Shown here: piece after piece, positions 1 to 11,205 of the stretch
Layout: each line of letters starts with the position of its first letter
How positions within the stretch are numbered: the first letter of the stretch is position 1
Assembly: GCA_027625915.1 (NCBI GenBank)
Contig: JANTQA010000032.1
Location: forward strand, 5,208,001-5,272,000
Source of the DNA: Anaeramoeba flamelloides
Lineage: Eukaryota; Metamonada; Anaeramoebidae
DNA: 64,000 nucleotides
Direction: 5' to 3'
The notes under the pieces: generated by a model
The model's database searches: none
What the model saw: only the letters and a program-made list of their open reading frames with translations
What the model was told of the DNA's origin: nothing
Program-made: the position numbers and the translations under genes

Positions 1-362
1 ATTCAATCTGATTTCTCTGGAATATTTATCTATACCATTTCATTGGGTCGAAATACTTTCAAAAAAAAAAAGATTGTTGATTTATATTTTTCCTATTTGT
101 TCATATTGTTCTCATAAAAGAAAAAAATTATTAAGATTTTTATTTATTAACTTTAAATAGCCAACAAAGCAGTGAGTAATTAACGAATGCTAGAAAATTT
201 AAAATTTTTGAAATAGGTACACAAATTAAATATCGATAAATTATTTAGATTTGGTTATGGGTTGTTAATTATTATGAGATATTATTGTTTGGTATGGAAA
301 AGTAAACAGAGGGTAATTTTTTTTTAATTTTTGGTTATACATTTTTAGGAATAAAAATTTAA

Positions 363-365
<3 letters not shown>

Positions 366-422
<57 letters not shown>
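366..422. repeat. (TA)n microsatellite
   Basis: Uninterrupted TA dinucleotide tract of about 56 bases, the longest in the window. Confidence 0.95.
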
Positions 423-425
<3 letters not shown>

Positions 426-1044
426 TAAAAAATCTTTGATTTTATACAATTATTTTGAATTTTTACAAACCTCCTTTGGCTTTTATTTATTTGTGAAAAA
501 TAAATACAATTATTTTAATACAATATTGAAATCCTTACAAGAATTATTAAAAAGGGAAAAGGGTTAACTTTTAATTTCAATCTAAGAAATATTAAAAATT
601 CTTTTGAAAGGTACTCTATAATCGTAAATGAAAAAATAATCACACTTTTGCAAATTGTGAAGAATAACTTTGTAATAATTTGTATTAATTGAATATTTTG
701 ATCGTTTCCCACCCTAATAACTAAAATCTTTGAAAATATTTGTGAAATCAGGTTTTCTGGATAAAAAACTAATTATTATTAGATTTCGAATAAAATAGAT
801 TTACAATTGCACTCTATGATGGTAATTTGGAACCAATCACCCTGTTTTGGTTTATATTGAGTTTTGAAAAATGGAAAAAAAAATGTATTGTTTGAAATGA
901 TATATAATAATATTTGTAGAGTTCAAGGAATGGTGCAAGCCAAATAACAAAATTAGGGGCAAACTTTGTTATTATTTTTTTCTTTTTTCATTTGTCTTTC
1001 AAAAAATACAATGATTATACAATATTTATATTTATTAATCTAAA

Positions 1045-1589
1045 CCATTTTCCAAAAATTTTTACTCACTTTACAATGTTTATGGGGGTTGTTTTGAGGG
1101 TTTATTCTAGTATTCTTTACAAAAAATATTTTCAAATTTTTGGTCCAAAATCATTTTTTCTAATTTTGCAAATTTTAGTTTTCCTTTATCAAATTTTTGT
1201 TTTTCTTTTTTTTAAAAAAAGATCATGTGGAAAAAAAAGAGATCTTCGAAAAGACAAATAATAACTAAGAAAATTTCGACTATGTAATGTTTTTGAAAAT
1301 CAATTTAATTATTCATAAAAAATCTTGTTGTTCAACTTTTTTTCAGTAAAAGTTCAGTAATAAAAAAATCCGAAATGTTCTTTTCAAAAATTGTGACTCA
1401 CTTTTTTTAATTTTTGGTCTTTTTTTTTTTTTTTTAAATTAATTTTTAATATATCAGGCTCTTATAGATTTAGAATGACTTAAAATTGAATTACCAATCA
1501 GATTTAGTTATTAATTGTTCTTGAAAACTAAAGGATAATTTTTTTATTTCAATTTATAATTTCAGGTGAGACACAATTTTTGAAAAGGG
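1045..1589 (-). repeat. Family-B inverted-repeat element, copy B1
   Basis: About 545 bp repeat in the opposite orientation to copies B2 (8870-9499), B3 (18669-19200) and B4 (42310-42917). Its ends are inverted repeats of the type CCATTTCAAAAATTGTGACT, and a third copy of that motif lies inside at about 1384-1404. A core containing the words GCAAAATTAGAAAAAATG and GATCCAAAAATT is shared by most copies. It looks like a non-autonomous DNA transposon. No transposase is visible. Confidence 0.7.
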
Positions 1590-1842
1590 ATTTATATTGG
1601 CTATTGTCTCCTAAAAATTTAGTAAAATACCTTTTTATTCAAAAAAAAATAATTAAACAAATTTTTTTCTGATGAAAAATCTGCCCCCATTTTTGAAATT
1701 ATGCTTATTTCCTCATAGCACTAAAAAATATCATATTTTGAGTCTTAAAGGGGATCCAAAATGACGAATTATTAAGGTTATTTTTAAAAAAATATGACAA
1801 TATGAGTTACTATTTGTTATTTTAAAACTTGTGACTTAATAA

Positions 1843-2059
1843 GGTAAACTCGATTCCAAAAAATGGGACACACAGAAAAAATACATTAATAAAAATATAC
1901 TCCCAAATACATACTACTTAAACATTAAAATAATAAAAGACCAGAAAATATTTAATTAATACTATTTATATATTTTATAGTAAATTTAAAATTCAATTCG
2001 AAAAATAAAAAAGAAAAAATAAAAAAAAGTGTGCCCCTATTTTTTGGAACACGGTTACC
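1843..2059. repeat. MITE with GGTAA-type terminal inverted repeats
   Basis: About 217 bp element. The left end carries TTCCAAAAAATGGGACACAC just inside GGTAAAC. The right end carries GTGTGCCCC, then ATTTTTTGGAAC and GGTTACC, the imperfect reverse complement. A single extra arm of the same sequence lies at 2849-2878. No coding capacity. Confidence 0.65.
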
Positions 2060-2954
2060 CAAAAATCCATTTTTATTGAAAGAAAAATTAATAAAAACTA
2101 TTAATAGATTCAGCTTGTCTTTTGATAACTAAATCTATCCTTTTAAATATAGAGTTTACTAATTTTCTAAGGTTTCCCAACTCAAAGTATTCCATACATT
2201 AGTGAAAATTTTAAAAATTCTTCTTTGTTTTTTGGTTACAATTTTTCAGTTTAGTATCCATAAATTCCCAATTGGGTTTAAATTTGTGGAATTTGGGGTC
2301 ATGGATCCAGAACATTACATCCCCGATTTAAGTAAGTTTGGGTTTTTTTTTGAAGTATGTGGACAAGCTCCACCCTTTTGGAAAATCCATTTCAACTCAC
2401 CATATTCTGAATTAGCGAGTTGAATTACATTTGATTTTTTTGATAATATCATTAATAATATATTCAGTATTCACACTTCCATAAATGATAATAAGGTCTG
2501 TTTGTAGGCCATGTGCCCTAGTACACCATATCATGATTTTTTTTCAAAAAATTTTTTTCTTGATAAAAAAAGAATCTTTTTTCATTTTTGATAGAAAACT
2601 TTTAAATTTCACTTTAAAGTGATTTTGAGATTTTCAAAAAGTTTTGTAAAAAATTTTAATTTTTTTTTCATTTGAAAAAAAAAGAATCCAAAAAAAATCA
2701 AAAAAATGATTGAAAATCAAAAATCAAAAAATAATGAAAAAAAATGATAAATAATTAACTTTAAAATTATTTACATTGGTTGTTAATATCTAATGTTTCT
2801 ATTTAAGAGTTAAATATCACTTTTCTTGGAATTAAATTGATTTTGAAGGTGTGCCCCAATTTTTGGAATTGAGTTTACAAGCGATCTTTTTTTGAACCCA
2901 GTTAATAAACTATAAAATAATGTATTTATATTTAATAAACGTGCTTTAAAACTA

Positions 2955-3990
2955 CCCTTTTTTATTTTTATTTATTTTTGATGAGAGAAAACCCCTTTTC
3001 TCCTGTGTGCTTTTAAGTTTTTTTAATTTAAAAGAATTGAGTAAAATCAAAAAATTGTCTCTATTCTTTGAAATTTTGGAAAAGCACAGTTAGGTTTTTT
3101 TTACTTTTCGAAATGTAAAGAAAATTTATTTTAATTTTCTTTATATTCCTAAAATTAAAAAAAAACCTAGGCACTCTACGACACTCACATAATTTATAAA
3201 CCCTTTTTAGAAATTTTATTAATGAATCACAAATTTAATTATTACTTACTATTGATAATATACATGAGGGATTCTTTTTATTAATATTATCTAAGATATT
3301 ATTAATTTTTTTATTTTTATTTTTATTTAATAAAATTCAGATATCCAGATTTTTCGATTTTTTTCATAGACCTGATGTCGTTAGGTTTTCCAATATTCAA
3401 AAGAATTGCGTAAAATCTTTGATTTTACCCCATTCTTTTAAATTAAAAAAAACCTATGCACTTGACGATACGATCCCATAAAAAAATGATCTAAATCTTC
3501 AATGATATCAATATTTAACTTTTCTATACATAAATCATAATTTTTATTTGAACATAAGTTTACCAATTTAAACCATTACAGTCAATCCCACTTTTAAGGT
3601 ACAAACTTTCAACGAAATTTAAGGCACAATAAAAATCTCAAATTAAGGCACAAAATTCAGTTTCTAGTAAAATAAATTGTAAAAAAAAAAAATTACAAAT
3701 TTTGTACCTTTATTTGAGATTTTTTTGTTCCTTAAATTCCGTTGAAAGTTTATGCCTTAAAAGTGGAACTGACTGTAATAAAATTTCGAAATTTTAGAAT
3801 TATTTTTGAAGCTTTCCAGTTTAAATATTTTTACTGTTTGAAATTGCAATTTTGTAGTTTTTATATTTTTAGATATTGTTGAACTTTCCAACTAGTTGAA
3901 TTTTCGAATTTAATTAATCGAAAAACTTTTAATTCTAAATCTAATAATTTTAATTCCTCATTATACCAATTAATTCTCCAGTATACCAAA
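2955..3990. repeat. Dispersed ~1 kb block, copy 1 (paralogue at 39815-40815)
   Basis: Direct-orientation homology to 39815-40815 through recognisable words such as TTTTCTCCTGTGT, GGCACTCTACG, AAATTCAGATATCCAGATTT, CTTCAATGATATCAATATT and CCAGTATACC. This copy contains palindromic hairpin units and a CAGT-type MITE (3579-3775) that the other copy lacks. The nature of the block is unknown and no protein-coding capacity is evident. Confidence 0.7.
3579..3775. repeat. Tc1/mariner-like MITE (CAGT family), copy 1
   Basis: A 197 bp near-perfect inverted repeat with arms of about 85 bp. The right end read inward begins CAGTCAGTTCCACTTTTAAG and the left end matches with few changes. TA flanks both sides (3577-3578 and 3776-3777). 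The CAGT terminus with a TA duplication is typical of Tc1/mariner elements. No transposase is present, so it is non-autonomous. The paralogous block near 40.6 kb has no insertion at the matching place. Confidence 0.85.
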
Positions 3991-5105
3991 AAAAAACTAC
4001 TATTTTTTGTTATATTTTATTTGTATGATTGGGGCATGTGCTAAAAAATGTACAGACTTCAAATCAAAATATTTTAAAATTCCTTAATTAATTAAATAAA
4101 TAAAGGTGAATCCCTTTTTTTGGCTTAATTTTCTCTAAGGAAATTCAAGTATACGGAAAACCAGGGTGTAGAGTATCCTTCTTCAATAATAATAATAATC
4201 ACAACAACAATAAACATACATGGCCTAAAAAAATCTGTGTTGTTACACATACAATTGATATTTGAAATAAAGCAAGTGCTTTCTTCACTACTTCTCCGTA
4301 TATAATATCTAATTTAGTATTCAATAATATATCTAATAGTAAACCTAGGTCAAAATAATTTTGAAGTAAACTCCTTGATCTTTGAAATAAAATCTAGGTT
4401 TAGGAAATGAATTTCTTTCAGAATTTTTTCAATTTTTTCCCATTTTTTCAAATTAATTGCTTTTTTTTATTACCCTTTATGAAAAAAACTGAATGGGAAA
4501 ACAAAAAATATCAATAGGATATTCAATTATAAAGATTATTGAAAACAAAAAACAAAAAGCAAAATCAAAATCAAAATCAAAATCAAAATCAAAGATAAGA
4601 AGAAACCAATCAACTTCAAATAATAATCCATTATATTATTTTCAACCAAACCAACAAAAACATTTTTAGTCTCATTTTTTTATTATAAAAATCTGAAAAA
4701 GAAGTTTGGGAGAGATCAAAAATATACAAATTTTTTCAACATATTTTTAAAAATTGATTAACCTAAAAAAAACCTTACATAAAGGAAATATTTAAAAAAA
4801 GTGTTACTGTGATTAATCCTCCCTTTTTTCTTTAGTCATACCTTTATATTATTTGACTAATAGATAAAACTTGGAATTGTCTGTAAAAATGTATATTATG
4901 TTTTGAGAAAAAGTTTGAAAAATAGATCTTTTCACAAAAAAATTTTTTGGACAAAATTCGATTTACTAGAAAACAATACCTTTTTTTTTTACTTATTGTT
5001 TAAAGTCAATTACCTTTGCTCAGTGAACGTAGAGAGCTTGTTGAAGATAGAATTACAGTTTTTATTTTCAAAACACAATAAAACTTTTCAGAATGAGTTA
5101 TTACT

Positions 5106-5270
5106 GGTATTTGAATTACAAATGGGAAAGAATATTCACTTCCTTTTCCAAATTTTTTTTTTATAAATAGAGTTCTCAAAGAAGTGGGTTGTAATTTGTC
5201 GCTTTGTTTTGAAAAAGGAAATTGAAAATGAAGTGAAAATTTTTCCGATTTAAAACTCAAATACCAGTAT
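5106..5270. repeat. MITE with CTGGTATTTGA termini, copy 1
   Basis: About 165 bp element starting CTGGTATTTGAATT and ending with its inverse. Internal arms continue the inverted symmetry (TTCACTTCCTTTT against GAAAATGAAGTGAAAA). It is flanked by TA on both sides. A second copy, inverted, lies at 56722-56879 at roughly three-quarters identity by eye. Confidence 0.75.
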
Positions 5271-5964
5271 GTCCTCAGTACTTTACGAATATGTTTTTGT
5301 CAAAAAGGGAAAAAATAGTTTTACACTTGCATATACATCAGTTGTATAACAGAAAAAATAAACGAAAAAAGGAAAAGAGTTTCAACTAAAACTGATTTTT
5401 TGAGTTCAGGTTTAATTTTAGTTCATTTTATTTTCTTTGGAAGGGATTCAGAAAAAACAAACTTTTAAACATATCCGAAAAACAGAAAAAGAAATGAAAT
5501 TCTATATAACAACCAGTTTAGAAATTGTATATCTTTAGAGAACGGTTTTGTTGATAAGATAGTGTATATTGGTTTAATTATGAAAAATTAATATTTCTTC
5601 CAAATTCACAAAATTAAAAAAATATAATTTTGAATTATTTTGAACTATAAGTGTTGAAAAACAAGACAAATAACGGAAAACCTTGATTTCTCGCATAAAT
5701 TAATTCCAAAAATTTGAAAAACAAAAATTCTGAACAAAAGGAAAAATCAATAAAATGCTTTCATTTTTTAAATAAAATAACATTTTAATATTTTTTAAAA
5801 CTCTACAAAATAATGAATTTTGGTTTGTTATTTTTCCTTCAAACAAATTGTTACCCTTCATTTTCAAAGAAAGGAAAATACTTATGAATTATCTTTTCAA
5901 TAAATCTATATCAACATAACAATTTCATCTATTTTTAATAGCATCTAATACACTTTATTGTGGT

Positions 5965-6360
5965 ATGGGCCAAAGAAATCGAAAATACAATAGTAATACC
6001 ACAACTCTAACAAACTCAACAACAAGACAAGTGAACAATGAAGAAACAGAAAAAAAACAAGAAGAAACCATGATCAAGTCTGAAATTATTCAAAACTCGC
6101 AAGTAATTAGTTTAGATCTTGGTGTTGTTAAGAATCAGCATCAGATATCAGAGGAGAAGACTTAAGAAGAAACTGTGGTGAGTGTGGGGCAATGCTAAAT
6201 TCAGGCTCAACAGTATTAACAAAAGAAACCTACCTTAAAGAAAACAAAAATAAAGAAATAATAAAGAAAAACGAAGAAAAAAAAAAAGAAATTGATTCTG
6301 ATTTGTCTGAAAGAGGAGTCTGACGAAGACGAAGTTCTTGGTGAAGAAGATATCCCTCAA
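5965..6360 (+). CDS. vWA/zinc-finger protein, N-terminal exon (frame disturbed)
   Basis: First part of the gene continued at 6621. The ATG at 5965 opens a 66-codon frame beginning MGQRNRK; the Gly at position 2 would permit N-myristoylation (inference). The frame reaches a stop at 6163, but the expected zinc-knuckle peptide RRNCGECGAMLN lies just downstream in another frame (Cys codons at 6174 and 6183), and the acidic stretch EESDEDEVLGEEDIPQ (6313-6360) is back in the first frame. Two shifts that cancel therefore separate three coding-like pieces. The pieces lie beside A-rich runs, so assembly indels are a possible cause; real decay or uncalled splicing are alternatives. The exon ends at a GTAATT donor at 6361. 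The gene identity is firm, the exact structure here is not. Confidence 0.6.
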
Positions 6361-6620
6361 GTAATTCATTTTTTTTTTTCTCTTTAATTTTTATTCTTTT
6401 CTCCAAGCAACAACAACAATAAAAACAAAAAAAGATCTTGTCTCTTATTTTAATAATACTTTTTAAAATTTTCAATGAATTATACATCTAATTTTTTTGC
6501 AAACTGTTCTTCTTTCTTGACTTTTTTCAATAATTTTCTTCTTTTCTTTCTTTCAATCTTGATGATCAAAATAAACATAACAAAAATAAAAAACAACAAA
6601 ATTGCATTAAATAAAAAAAG

Positions 6621-8117
6621 GGAGCAGGTGTGTGGTGCTGTGAATTTTGTGACCACTTGAATATTTTAAAAGACTGGAACAAAATGGTCAAACCAAACGA
6701 AGAGCAAACAGATTTCTTACTTGAAGAAGCAAGTGAAAAAAATGAGAAAAACAAAGATGGAAGAACCATTATCTTTTGTTTGGACACCTCTGGTTCGATG
6801 TCGATCACAACCAAAATTGAAGGAAACAAGATCGACTTATCCAAATTAAGAAAGAAAACAACCCAAAACCAAACTACTAATTCTATAATTTTCGATGGTG
6901 GCTTTGGAGGTGGCTCTGGGGGAGGCTTTGGAGAAGACCTTGGAAACCTTGGAGGTGGCTTTTGGCGACAACGACAACAAGAACAGCAACAACAACAAGA
7001 AACCTGGGTAAGTAGACTCGAGTGTTTACAAATAGCTGTTGGCAATCAAATCGAGGAATTAACAAGAGAATCCCCGGAATCAAAGGTTATCTTGGTTACC
7101 TTCAATAACGAAGTAACAATTCATGGAAACAATGTGGATAACACGAGGATCATTTCAGGGGGCGATTTTATGGACCTGGACAAATTAAAAAACATAGGAT
7201 CCAATTATTCGTGTACACAAAACGTAAAAGCTTCAGGGGAATCCGTGATTAAAAAGCTCCACGGGCTAACTGAAAACGGGCAGACTGCACTTGGCGCCGC
7301 CGCCGTTATTGCGACTTCAATTGCATCCCAAAAGCAGGGCTCTAAGGTCTTTTTATGTACCGATGGGCTATCAAATATCGGGATACGCGCCCTCGAGAAG
7401 GACGAGAAAAACCAAAACTCTGAAGAGCAAGTTACAGATTTTTATGATCAGCTCGCGGACTATTGCTCTGAAAAGGGCGTCATTTTAGATTTGATCACTT
7501 TAGAGAACACTGATTGTAATATCAACGAAATCGGGAAACTCCCCAACCGCTCTGGTGGGGAAATCGACATTGTCAAGCCCGAGGATCTCTCCACGAGATT
7601 TAAAAACATCATGGCCAAGCCCGTAATTGCAACCAATTCGGTCCTTGAAATGATTTTACACAAATCCTTATACTTATACGATGAGGATGATCGGAAGATT
7701 GGCGCCCGCATGGAAAAGGAAGTTGGTAACATTACCGAGGGAATCGAGTTATCCTTTAATTATGGAGTTAAAAAGGATGCCGACGAGGATCTTTTTTCGA
7801 ACAAGGAGAAGGTACCCTTCCAAGCACAAATCAAATATACCAAGCTTGACGGTTCAAAATGGCTTCGTATAATCACGCAATATTTAAACACAACAAAGGA
7901 TGTCGAGAAGGTAATCGCAGATTTGGATTATTCAGTTATGAACCAAAATGTGATCCCAAGAGCGAGTAAATGGGCACTCAAAGGAAATGTGAAAAAATCA
8001 AAACAAATCTTACAACAGCAAAGACAAATTTTCAACACTTTACAGCCAACCAATAATTCATTTTCAAATACAACTTCAACTTCAAATTCATTTTCATTAT
8101 CATACCAACCAATGTAA
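6621..8117 (+). CDS. von Willebrand A domain protein with Sec23-like zinc finger
   Basis: Main exon of the gene starting at 5965. It opens in frame after an AG at 6619-6620, giving a 260-base intron (6361-6620) of phase 0 on both sides. The peptide VWCCEFCDHLN supplies the second Cys pair of a Sec23/24-type zinc finger. A vWA domain follows with a complete metal-ion site: DTSGSMS about 52 residues in, a Thr in GLTENGQTALGAA, and Asp in FLCTDGLSNIG. A Gly-rich and Gln-rich insertion sits between the first and second strands. The C-terminal part (IMAKPVIATNS to ASKWALKGN) resembles the vWA proteins related to the Dictyostelium circularly permuted Ras family, but no Ras domain is present here. 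These proteins are thought to be cytosolic adaptors; substrate and partner are unknown. An in-frame TAA ends this frame, but coding-like sequence continues beyond it. Confidence 0.88.
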   Translation, partial: GAGVWCCEFCDHLNILKDWNKMVKPNEEQTDFLLEEASEKNEKNKDGRTIIFCLDTSGSMSITTKIEGNKIDLSKLRKKTTQNQTTNSIIFDGGFGGGSGGGFGEDLGNLGGGFWRQRQQEQQQQQETWVSRLECLQIAVGNQIEELTRESPESKVILVTFNNEVTIHGNNVDNTRIISGGDFMDLDKLKNIGSNYSCTQNVKASGESVIKKLHGLTENGQTALGAAAVIATSIASQKQGSKVFLCTDGLSNIGIRALEKDEKNQNSEEQVTDFYDQLADYCSEKGVILDLITLENTDCNINEIGKLPNRSGGEIDIVKPEDLSTRFKNIMAKPVIATNSVLEMILHKSLYLYDEDDRKIGARMEKEVGNITEGIELSFNYGVKKDADEDLFSNKEKVPFQAQIKYTKLDGSKWLRIITQYLNTTKDVEKVIADLDYSVMNQNVIPRASKWALKGNVKKSKQILQQQRQIFNTLQPTNNSFSNTTSTSNSFSLSYQPM

Positions 8118-8360
8118 CCACTTCAAAGTTGTCGTAGAAACTCTGGCTCCCAAAGAACGTCTTTCGGCGGTGGGCAAATGAGTGGTGGCTTATCCTTACA
8201 AAGCGAAAACAGTCAAATGAACAATTTTATGCAAGATTTGGACGAACTTGATGGTCTTTTAAACGAAGAAACACAATCCACTAATAATAACAATAACAAC
8301 ACTAGAAGATCAGATAAGCAAGCTAAAACTTTGTTTGGTTTAACTAAAAAAAAAAAATAA
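8118..8360 (+). other. In-frame coding-like continuation of the vWA gene after a TAA
   Basis: Reading straight through the TAA at 8115-8117 in the same frame gives 80 more sense codons to a TAA at 8358. They include Ser/Gly/Gln-rich sequence (SGSQRTSFGGGQMSGG) and an acidic motif QDLDELDGLLNEE. Base composition and codon use match the upstream exon rather than the spacer. Options are a recent nonsense change, a sequence error, stop readthrough, or a tiny 24-base GTAA..TAG intron (8111-8134). The sequence alone does not decide. Confidence 0.6.
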
Positions 8361-8869
8361 TTGCTTAATTGGTTTTTATTCTTATTCATTAAAATTATAA
8401 AATAACTTTTTAATACTTTAAAAATGATAAAGATTGATTATATTCTTGATTAAACTTTTTTTCAAAAATGTTGACTCATTTTATATAATGTTACTTGAAT
8501 AGATTTTGTTTAATTCACATTTTATAATCGTCTCATAACATATATAAACTTTTTAATAGTTTTAAGGACAGCCGCTCAAAATTAATCCGTTCCCTAAAAT
8601 ACAAATGGCAACCTTTTAATGTTAATTAAAGTTATTCGGATCTTTTATTAAAAGATCAAAATAATTTTTTTTTGCAAAAAAAAATAATTTTTACTTTTAA
8701 TTTTTTTAAAAACATTTTTTTAACAAATCGCTCTCAAGAAACTTTTTTTTTTTATTTTAATTTTTAATGAATTAATGATTGTGAAGAGGACCTTTGTTTG
8801 TTTTTTGCAAGGATTAATGTTCTTGAAAAATTATGAACATGATCAGGGAATTTTTTTGTACAGATAAAC

Positions 8870-9499
8870 CCCATTTCAAAAATTGTGAATTATTTCAAAT
8901 AATTAATTGCAAAAAAAAAATTATCCTTTAGTATTCAACAATAATTCATAATTAAATCTGATTCATAATTAACTTTTAAATCATTCCAAATATGTGAAAA
9001 CCCTGATATACCAAAAATTAAAAAAAATAAAACCAAAAACTAAAAATAAGTCAGTCGCATTTTTTGAAATGAGTAATATGGATTTTTTAAGAATAAAAAT
9101 TCACTGAAAAAAGTTTAACAAGAAGATTTTTTGCTTATCATTAGATTCATTTTAAAAAGTATTACATAGTCTCAAGTTTCTATAAGATTATTCGTCTTTT
9201 CAAAGATACTGTTTTTTTTTGAAACATGATCTTAAACAAAATGACAAATAAAGATATAACAAAAAAAAAAAAAATTTGCATAAACAAATAAAAAAAAATA
9301 AAACAACAATTTGAAGAAGCAAAAAGATAACAGAAAAACAAAAATATAAAAATATGAAAAATCAAAACAAAAAATTGAAAAATTATAAAAAATGATTTTG
9401 ATCCAAAAATTGAGAATATATTTATGAGAAGAATATGGGATAAACCTCAAAATAGTTTCCATAAACATTACAAAGCGAGTCAAAAATTTTGAAAAATAG
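8870..9499 (+). repeat. Family-B inverted-repeat element, copy B2
   Basis: About 630 bp. It begins CCATTTCAAAAATTGTGA and ends with the imperfect inverse near GCGAGTCAAAAATTTTG. An internal copy of the terminus lies at about 9049-9071 and the shared core near 9385-9410. The Phe-rich open frames on the minus strand are by-products of the A-rich core. Confidence 0.65.
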
Positions 9500-9694
9500 C
9501 TTACTTTTTTACGAGACTATCCAAAAAAATATAATATATGTTAAATCCTTCTATTGATCTTTAGAAATTACCAATTGGAATTAATTATTTTTTTTTTAAC
9601 TTTTCAGAAATAATTAAAATAAATATTTTATTCTCAATTAAAAATTTCACCCTTTTAAAAGATTTCTCAAATAATTGGAATTGTCTTTATTCGA

Positions 9695-9893
9695 ATTTTC
9701 ACTTAGTTCAAATCTTACCCACAAACTTTAAACCAAAGTTAAGGTACAAAAAAATCTCTAAAATTAAGATACATTTTTGAGAATTTTATTTATTACACAA
9801 AATATTTAACTATAATCCTATTTTGCTCCTTAATTTGAAATTTTATTGTACTTTCATTTTTGTTACAAGTTTTTACCTTTAAAAGTGGATCTA
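9695..9893. repeat. CAGT-family MITE, decayed copy
   Basis: It retains the inner arms (CAAACTTTAAACCAAAGTTA, then AAAAAAATCTC) and, inverted, ACCTTTAAAAGTGGATC. Both termini are degraded, so the limits are approximate. Confidence 0.5.
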
Positions 9894-11017
9894 AATATAT
9901 TAAAGTAAATTATAAATTGATTTTTGAAATTGCAAAAGAAAAAGAGTATTGAAGTTTTTTTCTCAACATTTTTTCCCAAATTTTATAAAATACAATTACT
10001 CAAAATATTATGATTTTGTCTTATATATCCTATTACTATTCGAAAAAAAAAAAAAAAAAAACTGTTGGGAGAATTTTCCTGAAGTTTCGACTTTTACTGT
10101 TTTTTTATTTTCGAAATTTTTTTAATTTTATTTATTTTTTGTTTCAAATAGAAACAAAAGTATTTAATCTTTATAATAAAGGGCTATTATGAAATTTAAT
10201 CGATTTTTAAAAAATTGGAATTATTTTTAAATAGAAAAAAAAAGTTATTTTTTTATTATTTTCATTTATTTTAATTAGAACCCCCCTACATTCTTAATTT
10301 CTTTACTTGAGAAGAAGAGCCACAAACAAAATATATCAATTATTACTGTCTAATACTGGGTATACTAAAACAATTACATGCAATTAATCAAAATATAAAA
10401 ATTTTAACGTAATTACAGAAAAATATCAAGAGTTTTAAAATAAAACCAGATCAAAAAAAGAGTAAAAAAAGAAAGAAAAGTGATTAAACAATCATACTGG
10501 ATAAAAGTCCAAGATCTATAATCTAACTAAAAAAATACATAAACTTATCATTGATATGAATAAATAGGTTTATAATCAACTAAAAACCTTAATAGTTTTT
10601 ATATTTTTAAAAATTGCTTTTTATTAAGCTCTTAAAACCCAAGAATATATATTTTCTATGTTGTTATTTTTTAACTGAATTTTCTTTTTATTTGTCTTTA
10701 TTTTTCATTTTTTCTTTATTTATGACTATTTTTATTATCTTTTTCAACCATAAAAATTATTTCTGACTTTTCTTTTTTGTTTTCGATATTTGTCTTTCCC
10801 GATTATTAAAATAAAAAAAAGACTTAAATTTGTTATATTGTACAAGTTATAACGAGTATAAAACCCACTAAATCAAGTTTACGAATTCTAAAAAAAAAGG
10901 ATATTCCCAAAAAAAAAAAAAAAAAACGGTACCTAAATGTTTAAAAAACCCATAAATATATGAAATTATTGCAAAAAATGATATTCTTCAAATAATTCAT
11001 TTTATATTTAATATAGC

Positions 11018-11205
11018 AAGTTTGACTTTTAAGACACAAACTTCAAAGAAATACAAGTTGCGAAAATATTAAATTAAGGTAGATTATTTGAATTTTTTTT
11101 ACATAAATTGTTTTACTATAATCCAAAATTTATATTTAAATTAGTAAATTATGTTTTGCCTTAAATTTTCTTTAAAATTTAGGTCTTAAAAATCTAATCG
11201 AATTT
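11018..11205. repeat. CAGT-family MITE, decayed copy
   Basis: Inverted arms with GACTTTTAAGACACAAACTT on the left and the inverse of TAAATTTTCTTTAAAATTTA on the right match the arms of the intact copies at 3579 and 22720. Limits are approximate. Confidence 0.45.

Larger units (their letters stand above)
1..5964. other. Gene-free AT-rich spacer filled with repeats
   Basis: No open frame here looks like a gene. The stretch holds a TA microsatellite (366-422), a family-B inverted-repeat element (1045-1589), a GGTAA-type MITE (1843-2059) with a further lone arm at 2849-2878, a dispersed block (about 2955-3990) shared with 39.8-40.8 kb and carrying a CAGT-type MITE, and a CTGGTATTT-type MITE (5106-5270). 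The open frames at 992-1261 and 2202-2423 lie in repeats or have simple, Phe/Ile/Lys-rich composition, so I do not call them genes. Confidence 0.6.

Noticed and set aside
992-1261. 89-codon plus-strand open frame
   Set aside because: It lies inside a family-B repeat; composition is Phe/Lys/Ile-rich and other copies of the repeat do not keep the frame.
2202-2423. 73-codon open frame with a hydrophobic start
   Set aside because: No recognisable domain, located among repeats, no supporting start or splice context.
5965-8360. A non-standard code with TAA read as Gln (as in some ciliates and metamonads)
   Set aside because: TAA ends both L12 copies, the TSET subunit and the double-BTB gene at natural ends, and the first-frame sequence after 6163 hits further stops without giving family-like protein.
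9180-9483. Two overlapping Phe-rich minus-strand frames
   Set aside because: They are translations of A-rich tracts within family-B copy B2.
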